A DNA stretch of 64,000 nucleotides from Bolinopsis microptera. Lineage: Eukaryota; Ctenophora; Tentaculata; Lobata; Bolinopsidae. Numbering within the stretch: the stretch's first letter is position 1; every line of letters starts with the position of its first letter. Below are positions 11,092 to 21,849 of this stretch, piece after piece. The position numbers were made by a program, and so were the translations under genes. The DNA lies in NCBI RefSeq assembly GCF_026151205.1, contig NC_087080.1, forward strand, positions 1,063,812-1,127,811, read 5' to 3'. The notes below the pieces were generated by a model. That model was not told where the DNA came from and did not search any database. It saw nothing but the letters and a program-made list of their open reading frames with translations.

Positions 11092-11425
11092 GTAAGAATT
11101 GTTAATAAGAATCGAGCTGAGATGATTATATCTATATTATACAGATGGGCAACGAGAGGATAAGGGTTAAGACGGGATAAGGATAAGGCGCCAGATACGA
11201 CTTAGAATCAAGAAGGCAAATTTGTGGTACAAAAAGACAAGAACCGTAAGAGTCTGGGTGGTAATAAGTCTATCAAAAAACCGTGGTTGTGTGGATATTT
11301 AATTTTTCACCTATTGTTTTAAATCTTATGTAATTGTACATTGCAACACATCTGAAGTGTACTTATATAATAACGATTTTCTTATCTTCCACAACTATTT
11401 GCCATTTGTAACATTAAAATTGTAG

Positions 11426-11521
11426 AGCCGTGTAGAGAAAAAACATATCGGAATGATGCTATGACAAGCTGTGAGATATGTGACGCTGGATTGACACCAA
11501 ACTCTGACAAATCAGCCTGTG
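11426..11521 (+). CDS. Type A cysteine-rich exon, copy 4
   Basis: 96 bp, phase 1-1, acceptor AAATTGTAG instead of the usual ATTCCAG. It encodes PCREKTYRNDAMTSCEIC and DAGLTPNSDKSAC: the conserved GEG is lost (REK) and T is replaced by I before the fourth cysteine. The cysteines remain. Confidence 0.7.
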
Positions 11522-11682
11522 GTAAGATAACTTTAAAGCTTATAAAATGTAATACTATTGTTATGTTTTAAATTTGAATTAACTGTGCTACAGAATGAAA
11601 ACCGAGGATATTGGTACTCACAATAACTTCTAAATAAGGTAGTTCAAACGAATTGCTGCTTAAAGATTTCCTAATTCTTCAG

Positions 11683-11826
11683 AGTCATGTCCAGCTGGAA
11701 GCTACAAGAACATTGCAATGAACACATGTAAAGAATGTCCTGATAACACGATCAGTTCAGAAGGAGCAGCCTTGTGTACAACTTGTGAACATGGCCAGGA
11801 ACGAAATTTAGGGAGAACAAAATGTG
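11683..11826 (+). CDS. Type B cysteine-rich exon, copy 4
   Basis: 144 bp, phase 1-1. It has SCPAGSYKNIAMNTCKECP at the start and CEHGQERNLGRTKC at the end. All cysteines are kept. Confidence 0.75.
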
Positions 11827-12156
11827 GTAAGAATTGTTAATAAGAATCGAGCTGAGATGATTATATCTACATAGATGGGCAAAGATAGGATAAGGGTTAA
11901 GACGGGATAAGGATAAGGCGCCATATAGGACTTAGAATCAAGAAGGCAAATTTGTGGTATGAAAAGACAAGAACCGTAAAATTTGGGTGGTAATAATTCT
12001 ATCAAAAAACCGTGGTTGTTTGGATATTTAATTATTCACACATTGTTTTAAATCTAATGTTATTGTAACACATCTAAACTGTACTTAAATACTTATATAA
12101 TAACGATTTTCTTAGCTTCCACTACGATTTGCCAGTTTTAACGTTATTAATGCCAG

Positions 12157-12252
12157 AGCCGTGTGGGGAAGGAAATTATCGGAATGATGCTATGACAAGC
12201 TGTGAGACATGTGAAGCTGGATTGACACCTAACTCTGACAAAACAGCCTGTG
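12157..12252 (+). CDS. Type A cysteine-rich exon, copy 5
   Basis: 96 bp, phase 1-1. It encodes PCGEGNYRNDAMTSCETC and EAGLTPNSDKTAC. The acceptor is AATGCCAG. The copy is intact. Confidence 0.75.
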
Positions 12253-12416
12253 GTAAGATAACTTTAAAGCTAATATTTAATATTATTGTTGTGTTTTAAA
12301 TTTAATTAACTGAGCTATAGAATGAAAACCGAGGATATTGGTACTCACAATAACTTCTTAATAATAATAAGGTAGTTCAAAACGAATTGCTGCTTAAAGA
12401 TTTCCTAATTCTTCAG

Positions 12417-12560
12417 AGCCATGTCCAGCTGGAAGCTACAATAACATTGATATGAACACATGTAAAGAATGTCCTGATAACACGATCAGTTCAGAAGGAG
12501 CAGCCTTGTGTACAACTTGTGAACTTGGCCAGGAACGAAACTCAGCGAGAACAACGTGTG
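12417..12560 (+). CDS. Type B cysteine-rich exon, copy 5
   Basis: 144 bp, phase 1-1. It starts PCPAGSYNNIDMNTCKECP and ends CELGQERNSARTTC, followed by the donor GTAAGGATTG. This is the last type B exon. Confidence 0.75.
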
Positions 12561-12846
12561 GTAAGGATTGTTAACAAGATTTTATTATATTAAAATTATT
12601 AATTATTATTAGGGGCTTAGAATCAAGAAGGCAAATTTGTGGTACGAAAAGACAAGAACCGTAAGAGTCTGGGTGGTAATAATTCTATAAAAAAAACCGT
12701 GTTGTGTGGATATTTAATTATTCACCTATTGTTTTAAATCTAATTTAATTGAAATACATCTGAAGTGTACTTATATAATAACGATTTCCTTATCTTCCAC
12801 AACGATTTACCAGTTGTAATAATATATAATAACGTTATAATTCCAG

Positions 12847-12942
12847 AGCCGTGTGGGGAAGGAACATATCGGAATGATGCTATGACAAGCTGTGAGACAT
12901 GTGACGCTGGATGGAAACCAAACACTAACAAAACTGCCTGTG
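12847..12942 (+). CDS. Type A cysteine-rich exon, copy 6
   Basis: 96 bp, phase 1-1. It encodes PCGEGTYRNDAMTSCETC and DAGWKPNTNKTAC, the most diverged C-terminal half of the series (GWKPNTN against GLTPNSD). No type B exon follows; the sushi exon is next. Confidence 0.75.
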
Positions 12943-13196
12943 GTAAGATAACTTTAAATTTTACTTTATTGTTATGTTTTTAATTTAATTTAACTGCGCT
13001 ATAGAATGGTAAATTGTATACAGTATGTAAGACTTGGACCCTAACAAACGATAGTATAGTTATATTTGAGGTTGCTTGAAAGGGTTCGGGTTGGGACAGG
13101 AAAACTAAATCGCGGAACTGCGGAAGAGAACATAAGAAACCGTCAAAATAACCCTTATTAATCAGTTTAACGTGATTTAATATGACATATCGACAG

Positions 13197-13391
13197 TGAG
13201 CTGTACGGGACTGAAGGCTGAGTGGAGAACTGCGATCAGAACAACAACACAGTTCCCAGTAGTCCCAGGAACCGTGGTGGAAGTGAATTGTATTGAATCC
13301 AGAGCTCTCAATAAAGGGAGCAGCGATGTGACCTGCACCTCAGGAACGGAATTTATTTTCGATTTTAATGAACCCGAGTGTATAAATACAG
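13197..13391 (+). CDS. Sushi (CCP) domain exon
   Basis: 195 bp, phase 1-1, between ATCGACAG and G|GTATAA. The 65 residues show the sushi pattern: SCTGLKAEWRT, then PGTVVEVNC, then SDVTCTSGTEF, and a closing FNEPEC, that is four cysteines with the Trp/Gly spacing of a complement control repeat. It follows the cysteine-rich modules in the same phase and on the same strand, so it is probably the next domain of the same ectodomain. One residue run, IFDFNE, replaces the usual W before the last cysteine. Confidence 0.75.
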
Positions 13392-13654
13392 GTATAATTG
13401 TAAAAGCGGATATGCTAAATGACCATATCATCACTACAAAATGATAACTAAACTCTTCATACAACCAGGATAGTATCAGCATAACCGACGAAAGGGGGTA
13501 AAATAATGTCTTAAGGGGGAGAGTTGGTTAATGGCTACATTACTATAGAAAACTGATTTATTTAATCTTACAGTTGATGGGCTATGACAAATAGCTCAGA
13601 TGATACTGCAATCTAACTTAGATATCTAAATAAGAAAATGAATGTTGGAGTTTT

Positions 13655-13740
13655 CCGGGTGGAAAAGTATGACAGCAGAAACCCAATACCCATAAGTCCC
13701 CAGAAAAGTTATCGAGGTAACCTGCTCTGAGATCTCAACA
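13655..13740 (+). pseudogene. Degenerate sushi-exon fragment
   Basis: ACAGCAGAAACCCAATACCC and the following CCCAGAAAAGTTATCGAGGT align with the middle of the sushi exon at 13197, but no open frame or splice sites remain. It is a decayed duplicate. Confidence 0.5.
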
Positions 13741-13894
13741 CAACAGCATTTGACAAAGCAAAATAAAATGTAAAATCAATTTAAATTCAAAAATTTAACA
13801 AAGAATGCATTTTCTTTCTAACATAGTAAAACACTTTGTTTCATAAATATATTAAATTTAAACTAAAACACTTAATGCAATCGTGAGATGTACG

Positions 13895-14420
13895 TAGAAT
13901 CTAGCTCAATGTTACAACATAAACCCTTGATAATATAGTCTAGCAAATATTAGATACTAACCGCAAATCCGGTGATTTCCATTTCAAATGACAAAAACCA
14001 GAGGATCTTCATAAGGTCTAATGATAATCTACTCGATCCTATCTCAAGTTATTAATTAACAACCCCAGGAACAATGACGATGATGTATAAAGTCTATGCG
14101 AATGTCGACAGAATAGAGATGAACAGGAAGAAAGAGAGAGAATATCACCTCCAATTAATCTATGAGAATTCAAGGTTAGTAAGAAAAATGTCCACTTAAA
14201 GTGTTTGTTTTTTTTCGTCATATACTGCAACACTTCTATTGTGCTGAATTCCTAAAATTCAATTGCTCTTTAAAACACATTGCTATTATCTAAATTATTT
14301 TCAATTTAACTGTGACCAAATTTTACATTTTGAACATGAACCGTGTTGATTACCAGAAATTACATGTACAATACCAGAAATAATGTGTCACTCAGCAATC
14401 AAATCACCATTTCAGAATAC
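13895..14420 (+). repeat. Duplicated segment, copy 1 (partner 15095-16170)
   Basis: Shared words in the same order include TACGTAGAATCTAG, AAATCCGGTG, TTTCCATTTCAAATG, the tail exon, GTGCTGAATTCCTAAAATTC and GATTACCAGAAAT. The second copy carries a 316 bp inserted element at 15641-15956 that is absent here. Confidence 0.75.
14069..14174 (+). CDS. Putative cytoplasmic tail exon, copy 1
   Basis: 106 bp, phase 1 to phase 2, from AACCCCAG to G|GTTAGTAAG. The open frame gives GTMTMMYKVYANVDRIEM, then NRKKEREYHLQLIYENSR. It is highly charged and contains YANV, a Y-x-N-x motif. It aligns with the exon at 15291 with an in-frame 5-codon difference, so both copies kept the frame. A cytoplasmic tail is inferred; I found no transmembrane exon to connect it. 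Confidence 0.45.
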
Positions 14421-14658
14421 AGATTACAGAAACGAGCTTCATGGCATTGATAAGTGATGAATACCCTGAAAAAAGACACATAACTCCATCACTGTGAGAC
14501 ATATTTGTGTTTTTAAACATTCATAAAAATTATTCAATGTTAAATACATATTATTTATAAATATGTATTTAACATTAAATTAAATTCAAAATCTATTCAA
14601 AGATTTAACAAAGGTTTGATGTATTGCTATTATATCATATTATAACAATTTGTTTCAG

Positions 14659-14735
14659 ACCCTTACTCAGTAGGAACGAACCTTTCAACTGAAAAGATGT
14701 GAATCCTTTGTTGACCATTTTATGAGCTGTGAGCA
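14659..14735 (+). pseudogene. Diverged copy of the PYSVGTNLS exon
   Basis: The acceptor TTGTTTCAG and the PYSVGTNLST coding start match the array exons at 16216 onward. A 5 bp net loss after AACTGA shifts the frame to a stop two codons later. The matching SRNEP-like exon would be the degraded piece near 14416. Confidence 0.5.
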
Positions 14736-15290
14736 GTAAGTACAAGATACGGAGGATTACTCTTTTCGTTGAAATCTTTCAAAAAACTGCTCAATCAATA
14801 TCCAAAAAATGTTAACATTATTAGGCTTATTTTAATACTTCTCATACAAAGTTACAACAAAGTCTTCATGTTATGTATCCTGGGTTTGGACAGGATAATA
14901 TTACCCGCTTAAAATATTTCCATCGCGTTACATAATACTCAATAAATGTAATAGATTTGTAGTGTTGTAATTAGTTTTGAACTGCTGAAGTTTATCCAGC
15001 CCTGATATATAACAACCTTAGAAAAGCAAACTTATTTGCCTTCGTTTTTAAACCTACTTTCAGCTTTTATCAGCAGCTACAATTACGGTACGTACCTATA
15101 CTTAATACGTAGAATCTAGTCAATTGTAATAACATACGCCATTGATAGCTTGGTGATATTGTCTAGTAAATATTAGAAACTGACTGGAAATCCGGTGCTT
15201 TCCATTTCAAATGGCAAAAGCGAGAAGATCTTTATATCGTCAATTAATGATAATTTACTCTTATTTTAAGTTATTGATAACCAACTCCAG

Positions 15291-15381
15291 GAACGAAGAT
15301 GATGCTGTATAGAGACTATACGAATGTTCAACAGGAAGAAAGAGAGGATATCAGCTTCAACCAGTTCAACGAGAATCAAAG
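15291..15381 (+). CDS. Putative cytoplasmic tail exon, copy 2
   Basis: 91 bp, phase 1 to phase 2. The open frame gives GTKMMLYRDYTNVQQEER, then EDISFNQFNENQR. It has the YTNV motif in the same place as YANV of copy 1. The splice sites match copy 1. Confidence 0.45.
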
Positions 15382-15640
15382 GTTAGTAAAAAATGACCCT
15401 TTTTAAGTGCTTTTTTTCGTGATAACACTTCTATTTTTGACGGCCCCAACGTTAATGTGGCTCCTGCTATGTGTTGGTTCAGCCGAATTAATTATTATGT
15501 AATCAAGTTTATTTTTCTCGTTAGTTGTCATCCGGCCAAACATTATGCAACTTATATTGCAGTACCATTTATCAATTAGTATATCAAAATATGTCATTGT
15601 ATTTTTGCATGGCTGAAATGTAACGCTTGATTTATATATA

Positions 15641-15956
15641 CTAGCAGGAACCCGTCTTACCCTAAAGTGGTGTCAAGACTCGAGAGACTAAAATAATTAT
15701 TACCTATTTAATTCGCGTTTTTGACACCACTTAAGAGTCCAAATTTTGGGCACTAAAATTATTATTCCTTGGCCAATTTTTTATTTTTTCTTGCTGATTC
15801 GAAGGCCATTAAAGCATTTGACTCAGTCAAAAAAGTTTCAGTTGTATATCTTTTACGGTTTTTGCGGAAAGTCGCGTTAAAGTTGATGCCGTGGTGTCAG
15901 TAAAATGGCACGGATATATACACATATATATATCGTCTCGCTTTATATATAGTAAG
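15641..15956 (+). mobile_element. Short interspersed element 'CTAGCAGG...AGTAAG', copy 1
   Basis: A ~316 bp element starting CTAGCAGGAACCCGTCT and ending TCGTCTCGCTTTATATATAG plus TAAG. Other copies are at 42909, 48286 (inverted), 56490 and a diverged one at 42303. All share AAAGTGGTGTCAAGACTC, TTTTTGACACCACTT and GTCGCGTTAAAGTTGATGCC. It has no coding capacity. The AT-rich end equals the 5' head of the PLE fragment at 21341-21762, so it may be a PLE-derived non-autonomous element. Confidence 0.8.
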
Positions 15957-16215
15957 ATATAATAATTAATTCAATTTTCAAATAAAAAATTGTGCTGAAT
16001 TCCTAAAATTCAATTGCTGTTTGATACACACATTGAAATTATCTAACTTATTTTGAACTTGACTGTGAACAAATTTACTTTCGCATTTTGAACATGAACT
16101 GTGCTGATTACCAGAAATAACATGTACAATACAAAATAATATTTTGTTAAATATTAAAAATTTAACAAAATTTTGATGTTTTGCTATTATATCATATTAT
16201 AACAATTTATTTCAG

Positions 16216-16550
16216 ACCCTTACTCAGTAGGAACAAACCTTTCAACTGACAAAACAAAATGTGAACCCTTTGTAAACCTTGTTAGGCAGCTGTGAGTAGT
16301 AAGTACAAGAAGTGAAAAATATTCTTCTCGTTTAAATTTTTGTACAAACTGTTCAATAATTATTATTTTATGAAATGTGATCATTTCTACTTTTACGTTC
16401 CGAACACGAAATGTGGTGTTTACCAAAAACTACATAATAACAGATTTTTGTCACTCGACCATTTCAGAATCCAGGAACGAGCCTCATGATATTGAAACGA
16501 AGATCTCGAGAAAAGACACCGACCTCCACCACTGTGAGATACTGCTGTAA
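16216..16550 (+). repeat. Terminal-exon unit 1
   Basis: Two short exons in a ~530-565 bp unit. The first, after TTATTTCAG, reads PYSVGTNLSTDKTKCEP and FVNLVRQL then stop (16216-16295). The second, after ATTTCAG, reads SRNEPHDIETKISRKDTD and LHHCEILL then TAA (16468-16550). Both open in phase 1. The units look like alternative C-terminal exons of the surface-protein gene. Confidence 0.55.
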
Positions 16551-16745
16551 CCAGGCAATTTCACTAGTATCAACCTACCACTGAAGATGGTAAACATTGT
16601 ACACCGTACCAAACGGTAACTGGTGTCCTTTTTAACTTTTTGAGAAATGCAACCGATTGATAAATGGAATCGGATTAATCATTTTGAACTTTTTCATAAA
16701 TCTGCATGTATTGCTATTATATCATATTATAACAATTTATTTCAG

Positions 16746-17079
16746 ACCCTTACTCGGTAGGAACGAACCTTTCAGCTGACAAAACAAAATGTGAACCTTT
16801 TGTAAACCTTGTTAGGCAGCTGTGATAGTAAGTACAAGAAGTGAAAAATATTCTTCTCGGTTAAATTTTTGTACAAACTGTTCAATAATTATTATTTCAT
16901 GAAATGTGATCATTTCTACTTTTACATTCCGAACACGAAATGTGGTGTTTACCAAAAACTACATAATAACAAATTTTTGTCACTCGACCATTAAAAAATC
17001 CAGGAACGAGTCTCATGATATTGAAATGAAGATCACGAGAAAAGACACAGACCTCCGCCACTATGAGATACTGCTATAA
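16746..17079 (+). repeat. Terminal-exon unit 2
   Basis: The PYSVGTNLSADKTKCEP exon begins at 16746. The second exon (16997-17079) is open with HYEILL at its end, but its acceptor changed from TTTCAG to TTAAAA, so it should not be spliced in. Confidence 0.55.
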
Positions 17080-17311
17080 CCAGATATTTTAAGCTATCTT
17101 AAATCTTAATGAACAATTTGATGAGTAATAGTATCAACCTACCACTGAAGATGGTAAACATTGTACACCGTACCGAACAGTAGAACCGTCGTGCCTTTTC
17201 ACATTTTAAGAAATGCAACCGATTGATAGATGGAACCGGATTAATCATTTTGAACGTTTTCATAAATCTGCATTTATTGCTATTATATCATATTATAACA
17301 ATTTATTTCAG

Positions 17312-17651
17312 ACCCTTACTCAGTAGGAACGAACCTTTCAACTGACAAAACAAATGTGAACCCTTTGTAAACCGTTTTAGGCAGCTGTGAATAGTAAGTT
17401 AAAGTACAAGAAGTGAAAAGTATTCTTCTCGTTTAAATTTTTCTACAAACTGTTCAATAATTATTATTTCATGAAATTTGATCATTTCTACTTTTACGTT
17501 CCGAACACGAAATGTAGTGTTTACCAAAAACTACATAATAACAGATTTTTGTCACGCTACCATTTCAGAATCCAGGAACGAGCCTCATGAAATTGAAATG
17601 AAGATCACGAGAAAAGACACAGACCTCCGCCACTGTGAGATACTGCTGTAA
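17312..17651 (+). repeat. Terminal-exon unit 3
   Basis: The first exon has lost one A in the ACAAAACAAA stretch and is frameshifted. The second exon (17569-17651) is intact: SRNEPHEIEMKITRKDTD, then LRHCEILL and a stop. Confidence 0.55.
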
Positions 17652-17876
17652 CCAGATATTTTAAGCTATCTTAATGAACAATTTGACTAGTAATAGTATC
17701 AACCTACCACTGAAGATGGTAAACATTGTGCACCGTACCGAACAGTAGAACCGGTGTCCCTTTTAACATTTTAAGAAATGCAACCGATTGATAGATGGAA
17801 CCGGATTAATCATTTTGAACGTTTTCATAAATCTGCATTTATTGCTACTATATCATATTATAACAATTTATTTCAG

Positions 17877-18211
17877 ACCCTTACTCAGTAGGAACGAACC
17901 TTTCAACTGACAAAACAAAATGTGAACCCTTTGTAAACCTTGTTAGGCAGCTGTGAATAGTAAGTACAAGAAGTGAAAAATATTCTTCTCGTTTAAATTT
18001 TTGTACAAACTGTTCAATAATCATTATTTCATGAAATGTGATCATTTCTACTTTTACGTTCCGAACACGAAATATGGTGTTTACCAAAAACTACATAATA
18101 ACAGATTTTTGTCACTTGACCATTTCAGAATCCAGGAACGAGCCTCATGATATTGAAATGAAGATCACGAAAAAAGACAAGGACCTCCGCCACTGTGAGA
18201 TACTGCTGTAA
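17877..18211 (+). repeat. Terminal-exon unit 4
   Basis: Both exons are intact. The second (18129-18211) has KKDKDLRHCEILL. After about 18300 the unit is cut short and ~750 bp of unrelated sequence follows. Confidence 0.55.
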
Positions 18212-18369
18212 CCAGACATTTTAAGCTATCTTAATGAACAATTTGACTAGTAATAGTATCAACCTACCACTGAGGATGGTAAACATTGTACACCGTACCG
18301 AACGATTGATAAATGGAACCGGATTAATCATTTTAAACGTTTTCATAAATCTGCATGTATTGCTATTAT

Positions 18370-19095
18370 ATCAATGAAACTAATAAATCAATGAAACTAA
18401 TAAATCAATGTTTTAGCTCATTTTACAAAGTCAAATATTTAAAACAATTAAAATTGTATAGTGCTCAATTTGTAAATGACTAGTTGATCTTTGCTATTGG
18501 AAGTTTGTCAAGGACTGGCAGCTAGCGGGGCAAGGAATGCACGGGCTTAGGGGCTTTTGTGCACACCAGAACACTAGCTCGGTAGATTTTTGGAAACTAG
18601 AAGGACTGAAAACTAAAATTGTTTTTGATGGAGGCTGAGGCATGTTTTTGAGAGGGACGGTATAATAGCTTGTGGTAACAACTGGCCTTTACTTTAATAG
18701 GATGAAGTTTTAGTTTTAGGACAGGAAGAAGGCATTAAGAAGATTTGCTCTTTGTTTACAAGGCAGAATATAAGCAATGTTGGTTATAATATGTATCAAT
18801 ATCTAGATCTTCGTTTATCAATTTTCACTAAATGGGTTTAAAATTTTAATAGGGAGGGAAATTCATCAACTTTATTAAGTACCTATCAAAAATAAATCTT
18901 ATATCAATGTAATATATTAAAAATCATAATCCTAAGTCTAATAATAAATCTGTTAAAAACACTTTCTCACTACACTGCGCTCACACACGTTAGTAAGACA
19001 AAGGAAAATGCACACCCAGCTAATTTTCAATTTCAAGATAATCATTTTGGATGTGTGGACCCTAGGGTAGACTTAATGTCAAAATTTAGATTAGA
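18370..19095 (+). other. Spacer interrupting the terminal-exon array
   Basis: Non-repetitive AT-rich DNA between units 4 and 5, beginning with three copies of a TAAATCAATGAAAC-like word. I see no coding frame, terminal inverted repeat or target duplication. Confidence 0.4.
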
Positions 19096-19130
19096 GCATT
19101 CACATATCATATTATAACAATTTATTTCAG

Positions 19131-19471
19131 ACCCTTACTCAGTAGGAACGAACCTTTCAACTGACAAAACAAAATGTGAACCCTTTGTAAACCTTTTTAG
19201 GCAGCTGTGAATAGTAAGTTAAAGTACAAGAAGTAAAAAGTATTCTTCTCGTTTAAATTTTTCTACAAACTGTTCAATAATCATTATTTCATGAAATGTG
19301 ATCATTTCTACTTTTACGTTCCGAACACGAAATGTAGTGTTTACCAAAAACTACATAATAACAGATTTTTGTCACGCTACCATTTCAGAATCCAGGAACG
19401 TGCCTCATGATATTGAAATGAAGATCACGAGAAAAGACACAGACCTCCGCCACTGTGAGATACTGCTGTAA
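19131..19471 (+). repeat. Terminal-exon unit 5
   Basis: Both exons are intact. The second (19389-19471) has SRNVPHDIEM, with E to V the only change at its start. The following linker is closest to that of unit 3. Confidence 0.55.
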
Positions 19472-19696
19472 CCAGATATTTTAAGCTATCTTAATGAACA
19501 ATTTGACTAGTAATAGTATCAACCTACCACTGAAGATGGTAAACATTGTGCACCGTACCGAACAGTAGAACCGGTGTCCCTTTTAACATTTTAAGAAATG
19601 CAACCGATTGATAGATGGAACCGGATTAATCATTTTGAACGTTTTCATAAATCTGCATTTCTTGCTACTATATCATATTATAACAATTTATTTCAG

Positions 19697-20038
19697 ACCC
19701 TTACTCAGTAGGAACGAACCTTTCAACTGACAAAACAAAATGTGAACCCTTTGTAAACCTTGTTAGGCAGCTGTGAATAGTAAGTACAAGAAGTGAAAAA
19801 TATTCTTCTCGTTTAAATTTTTGTACAAACTGTTCAATAATTATTATTTCATGAAATGTGATCATTTCTACTTTTACGTTCCGAACACGAAATATCAAAT
19901 ATGGTGTTTACCAAAAACTACATAATAACAGATTTTTGTCACTCGACCATTTCAGAATCCAGGAACGAGCCTCATGATATTGAAATGAAGATCACGAAAA
20001 AAGACAAGGACCTCCGCCACTGTGACATACTGCTGTAA
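19697..20038 (+). repeat. Terminal-exon unit 6
   Basis: Both exons are intact. The second (19956-20038) ends KKDKDLRHCDILL. Unit 6 shares KKDKD with unit 4, while unit 5 shares RKDTD with unit 3, so units 5-6 look like a block copy of units 3-4. Confidence 0.55.
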
Positions 20039-20169
20039 CCAGACATTTTAAGCTATCTTAATGAACAATTTGACTAGTAATAGTATCAACCTACCACTGA
20101 GGATGGTAAACATTGTACACCGTACCGAACAGTAGAACCGGTGTCCCTTTTAACATTTTAAGAAATGCA

Positions 20170-20800
20170 ACCGATTGATAAATGGAATCGGATTTTTTTG
20201 AGAGATAACTTTCAATCATTTTGAACGTTTTTATTAATCGGCATTCACCGAGAAATTTAGAGATTTATTTTGAAATTTAAAAAATAAATGTTGTGTGGAG
20301 TGTGATTATTTTCTTTAAGGTGTGTATTATTACTTACCCTTTTTAACTGATGTTTTTTAAATAATTAATTTAAATAGATTTTACTTTACAATTTACATTA
20401 CTTTTTTAAAGTATTAATTTAAAAGCACATAGTTGTATTACTTTTGACTTTTCAGTTTTACATTACTTCGTTAGTAATGACTACGATTTGTTTCAAACAG
20501 GTGCAATAATTAAATGTGTAATCTCACAACTCTCTTCCGAATAAAACATTTCAGAAAGGCCATAAAATAATACATCATATACATATAATAAAAAAATAAT
20601 TAATTTAACAAGGTACTGTAAGTGCTTCTAAACTCACCATTTAAACAAAATGCCACTCTAAGACCCAAAATTAGTGGCTCACGAAATGAACTTATTGGCC
20701 AAAATTAAAGAGTGAGAAAATATTCTGTTTAAATCATTTATGGCAGAAATCGACCACAATATTGCGTAAGTTACTATTTGATAATCTCAACGAGATACTA
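20170..20800 (+). other. AT-rich spacer, no gene seen
   Basis: Mostly runs of A/T around TTAATTTAAA. No exon, inverted repeat or tandem repeat that I can support. Confidence 0.4.
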
Positions 20801-20807
20801 TTTAGAT

Positions 20808-21340
20808 TATTATGCTAATTATGGTTAATTTACTAATTTCACTAATTATAATAATTTTGCTAATTATAATGATTTTGTTAGTTATATTAGTTTTGCTAAT
20901 TATACTAATTTTGCTAATTACACTAATTTCGCTAATTACACTAATTTTGCTAATTATACTAATTTCTTTAATTACACTAATTTTGTTAATAACACTAATT
21001 TTTCTAATTATACTAATTTTTCTAATTACACTAATTTTTCTAATTATACTAATTTTGCTAATTATACTAATTTTGCTAATCAACTAATTTTGCTTATTAT
21101 ACTAATTTTGCTAATTATGTTGATTATGGTAATTATACTAATTCTGATAATTTAACTAAATATGCTAATTATATTAATAATGCTAAATTAACTAATTAAT
21201 CCAATGATACCAATTTTGCTAATTATACTAATTATACCAGTTATACTAATTTTGCTAATTATTCTAATCATACTGATCATAATAATTATAATAATTATAT
21301 TTATTGTACTAATTAAACTAATTGACTTAATTACACTAAT
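20808..21340 (+). repeat. AT-rich minisatellite, CTAATTATACTAATTTTG
   Basis: Direct repeats of an 18 bp word (two 9 bp halves, CTAATTATA and CTAATTTTG) for about 300 bp, then looser copies. The apparent proteins of Ile/Leu/Ser are only the repeat read in frame. Confidence 0.9.
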
Positions 21341-21762
21341 TATAGTTGGCCTGTGGAGATCAACTTCTGCTCTGCAGCACTTAATAAATGCCTCGAGTGC
21401 AGGGTTTTTACATGATTCAAAAGTACGTGATGATTCGGCCTTGATGAGGCAGCGCTCCATGTCAGTAACTCTTCTATCTGCTTTGTTGGGTCCAAATTTG
21501 AAGCTATCAAAAACAACTTTGGCTCTCATTTTGGAAAACCATGTACACAAATCGTTCTCGAAGCGACTCAGATCTGGTAGGGGAGGTGTAGGTGCAAACT
21601 TATGAGACAAGAAGAAGACATATAGTTGCTCTTCGGTGAGCTCCTTGTCTGTAAGGTTAACAACTGTTCTGGACATGTTTTCCATTGACAAGTCTTCTAC
21701 CTTCGGAAGGGTGCCTTTATATATATATATATCGTCTCGCTTTATATATAGTAAGATTATCC
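21341..21762 (-). mobile_element. Penelope-like element 5' fragment
   Basis: On the minus strand, an AT-rich head (CTTACTATATATAAAGCGAG) leads into a frame beginning MSMENMSRTVVNLTDKELT, then FAPTPPLPDLSRFENDLC and NPALEAFIKCCRAEV. This is the conserved N-terminal region upstream of the reverse transcriptase in Penelope-like proteins; nothing beyond it is present. The element sits inside the AT minisatellite. About 40 bp of that repeat (TTATTGTA-TAATTAAACT region) appears on both sides, which suggests a long target duplication of the PLE kind. Confidence 0.65.
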
Positions 21763-21849
21763 TTATTGTATTAATTAAACTAATTGAATTAATTACACTT
21801 ATTATAATAATTATACCAATTTAAATACTTATTATACTAATTCAAATTC

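Noticed and set aside
15641-15956. Hammerhead ribozyme in the short elements or PLEs
   Set aside because: I looked for the CTGATGA...GAAA core on both strands near the AT-rich heads and did not find it.
16220-19898. Repeated 65-68 codon minus-strand frame (RVRNVKVEMITFH)
   Set aside because: Antisense to intron and exon of the terminal-exon array; it recurs only because the unit is duplicated.
20802-21087. Ile/Leu/Ser-rich frames on both strands
   Set aside because: Products of the CTAATTATACTAATTTTG minisatellite.
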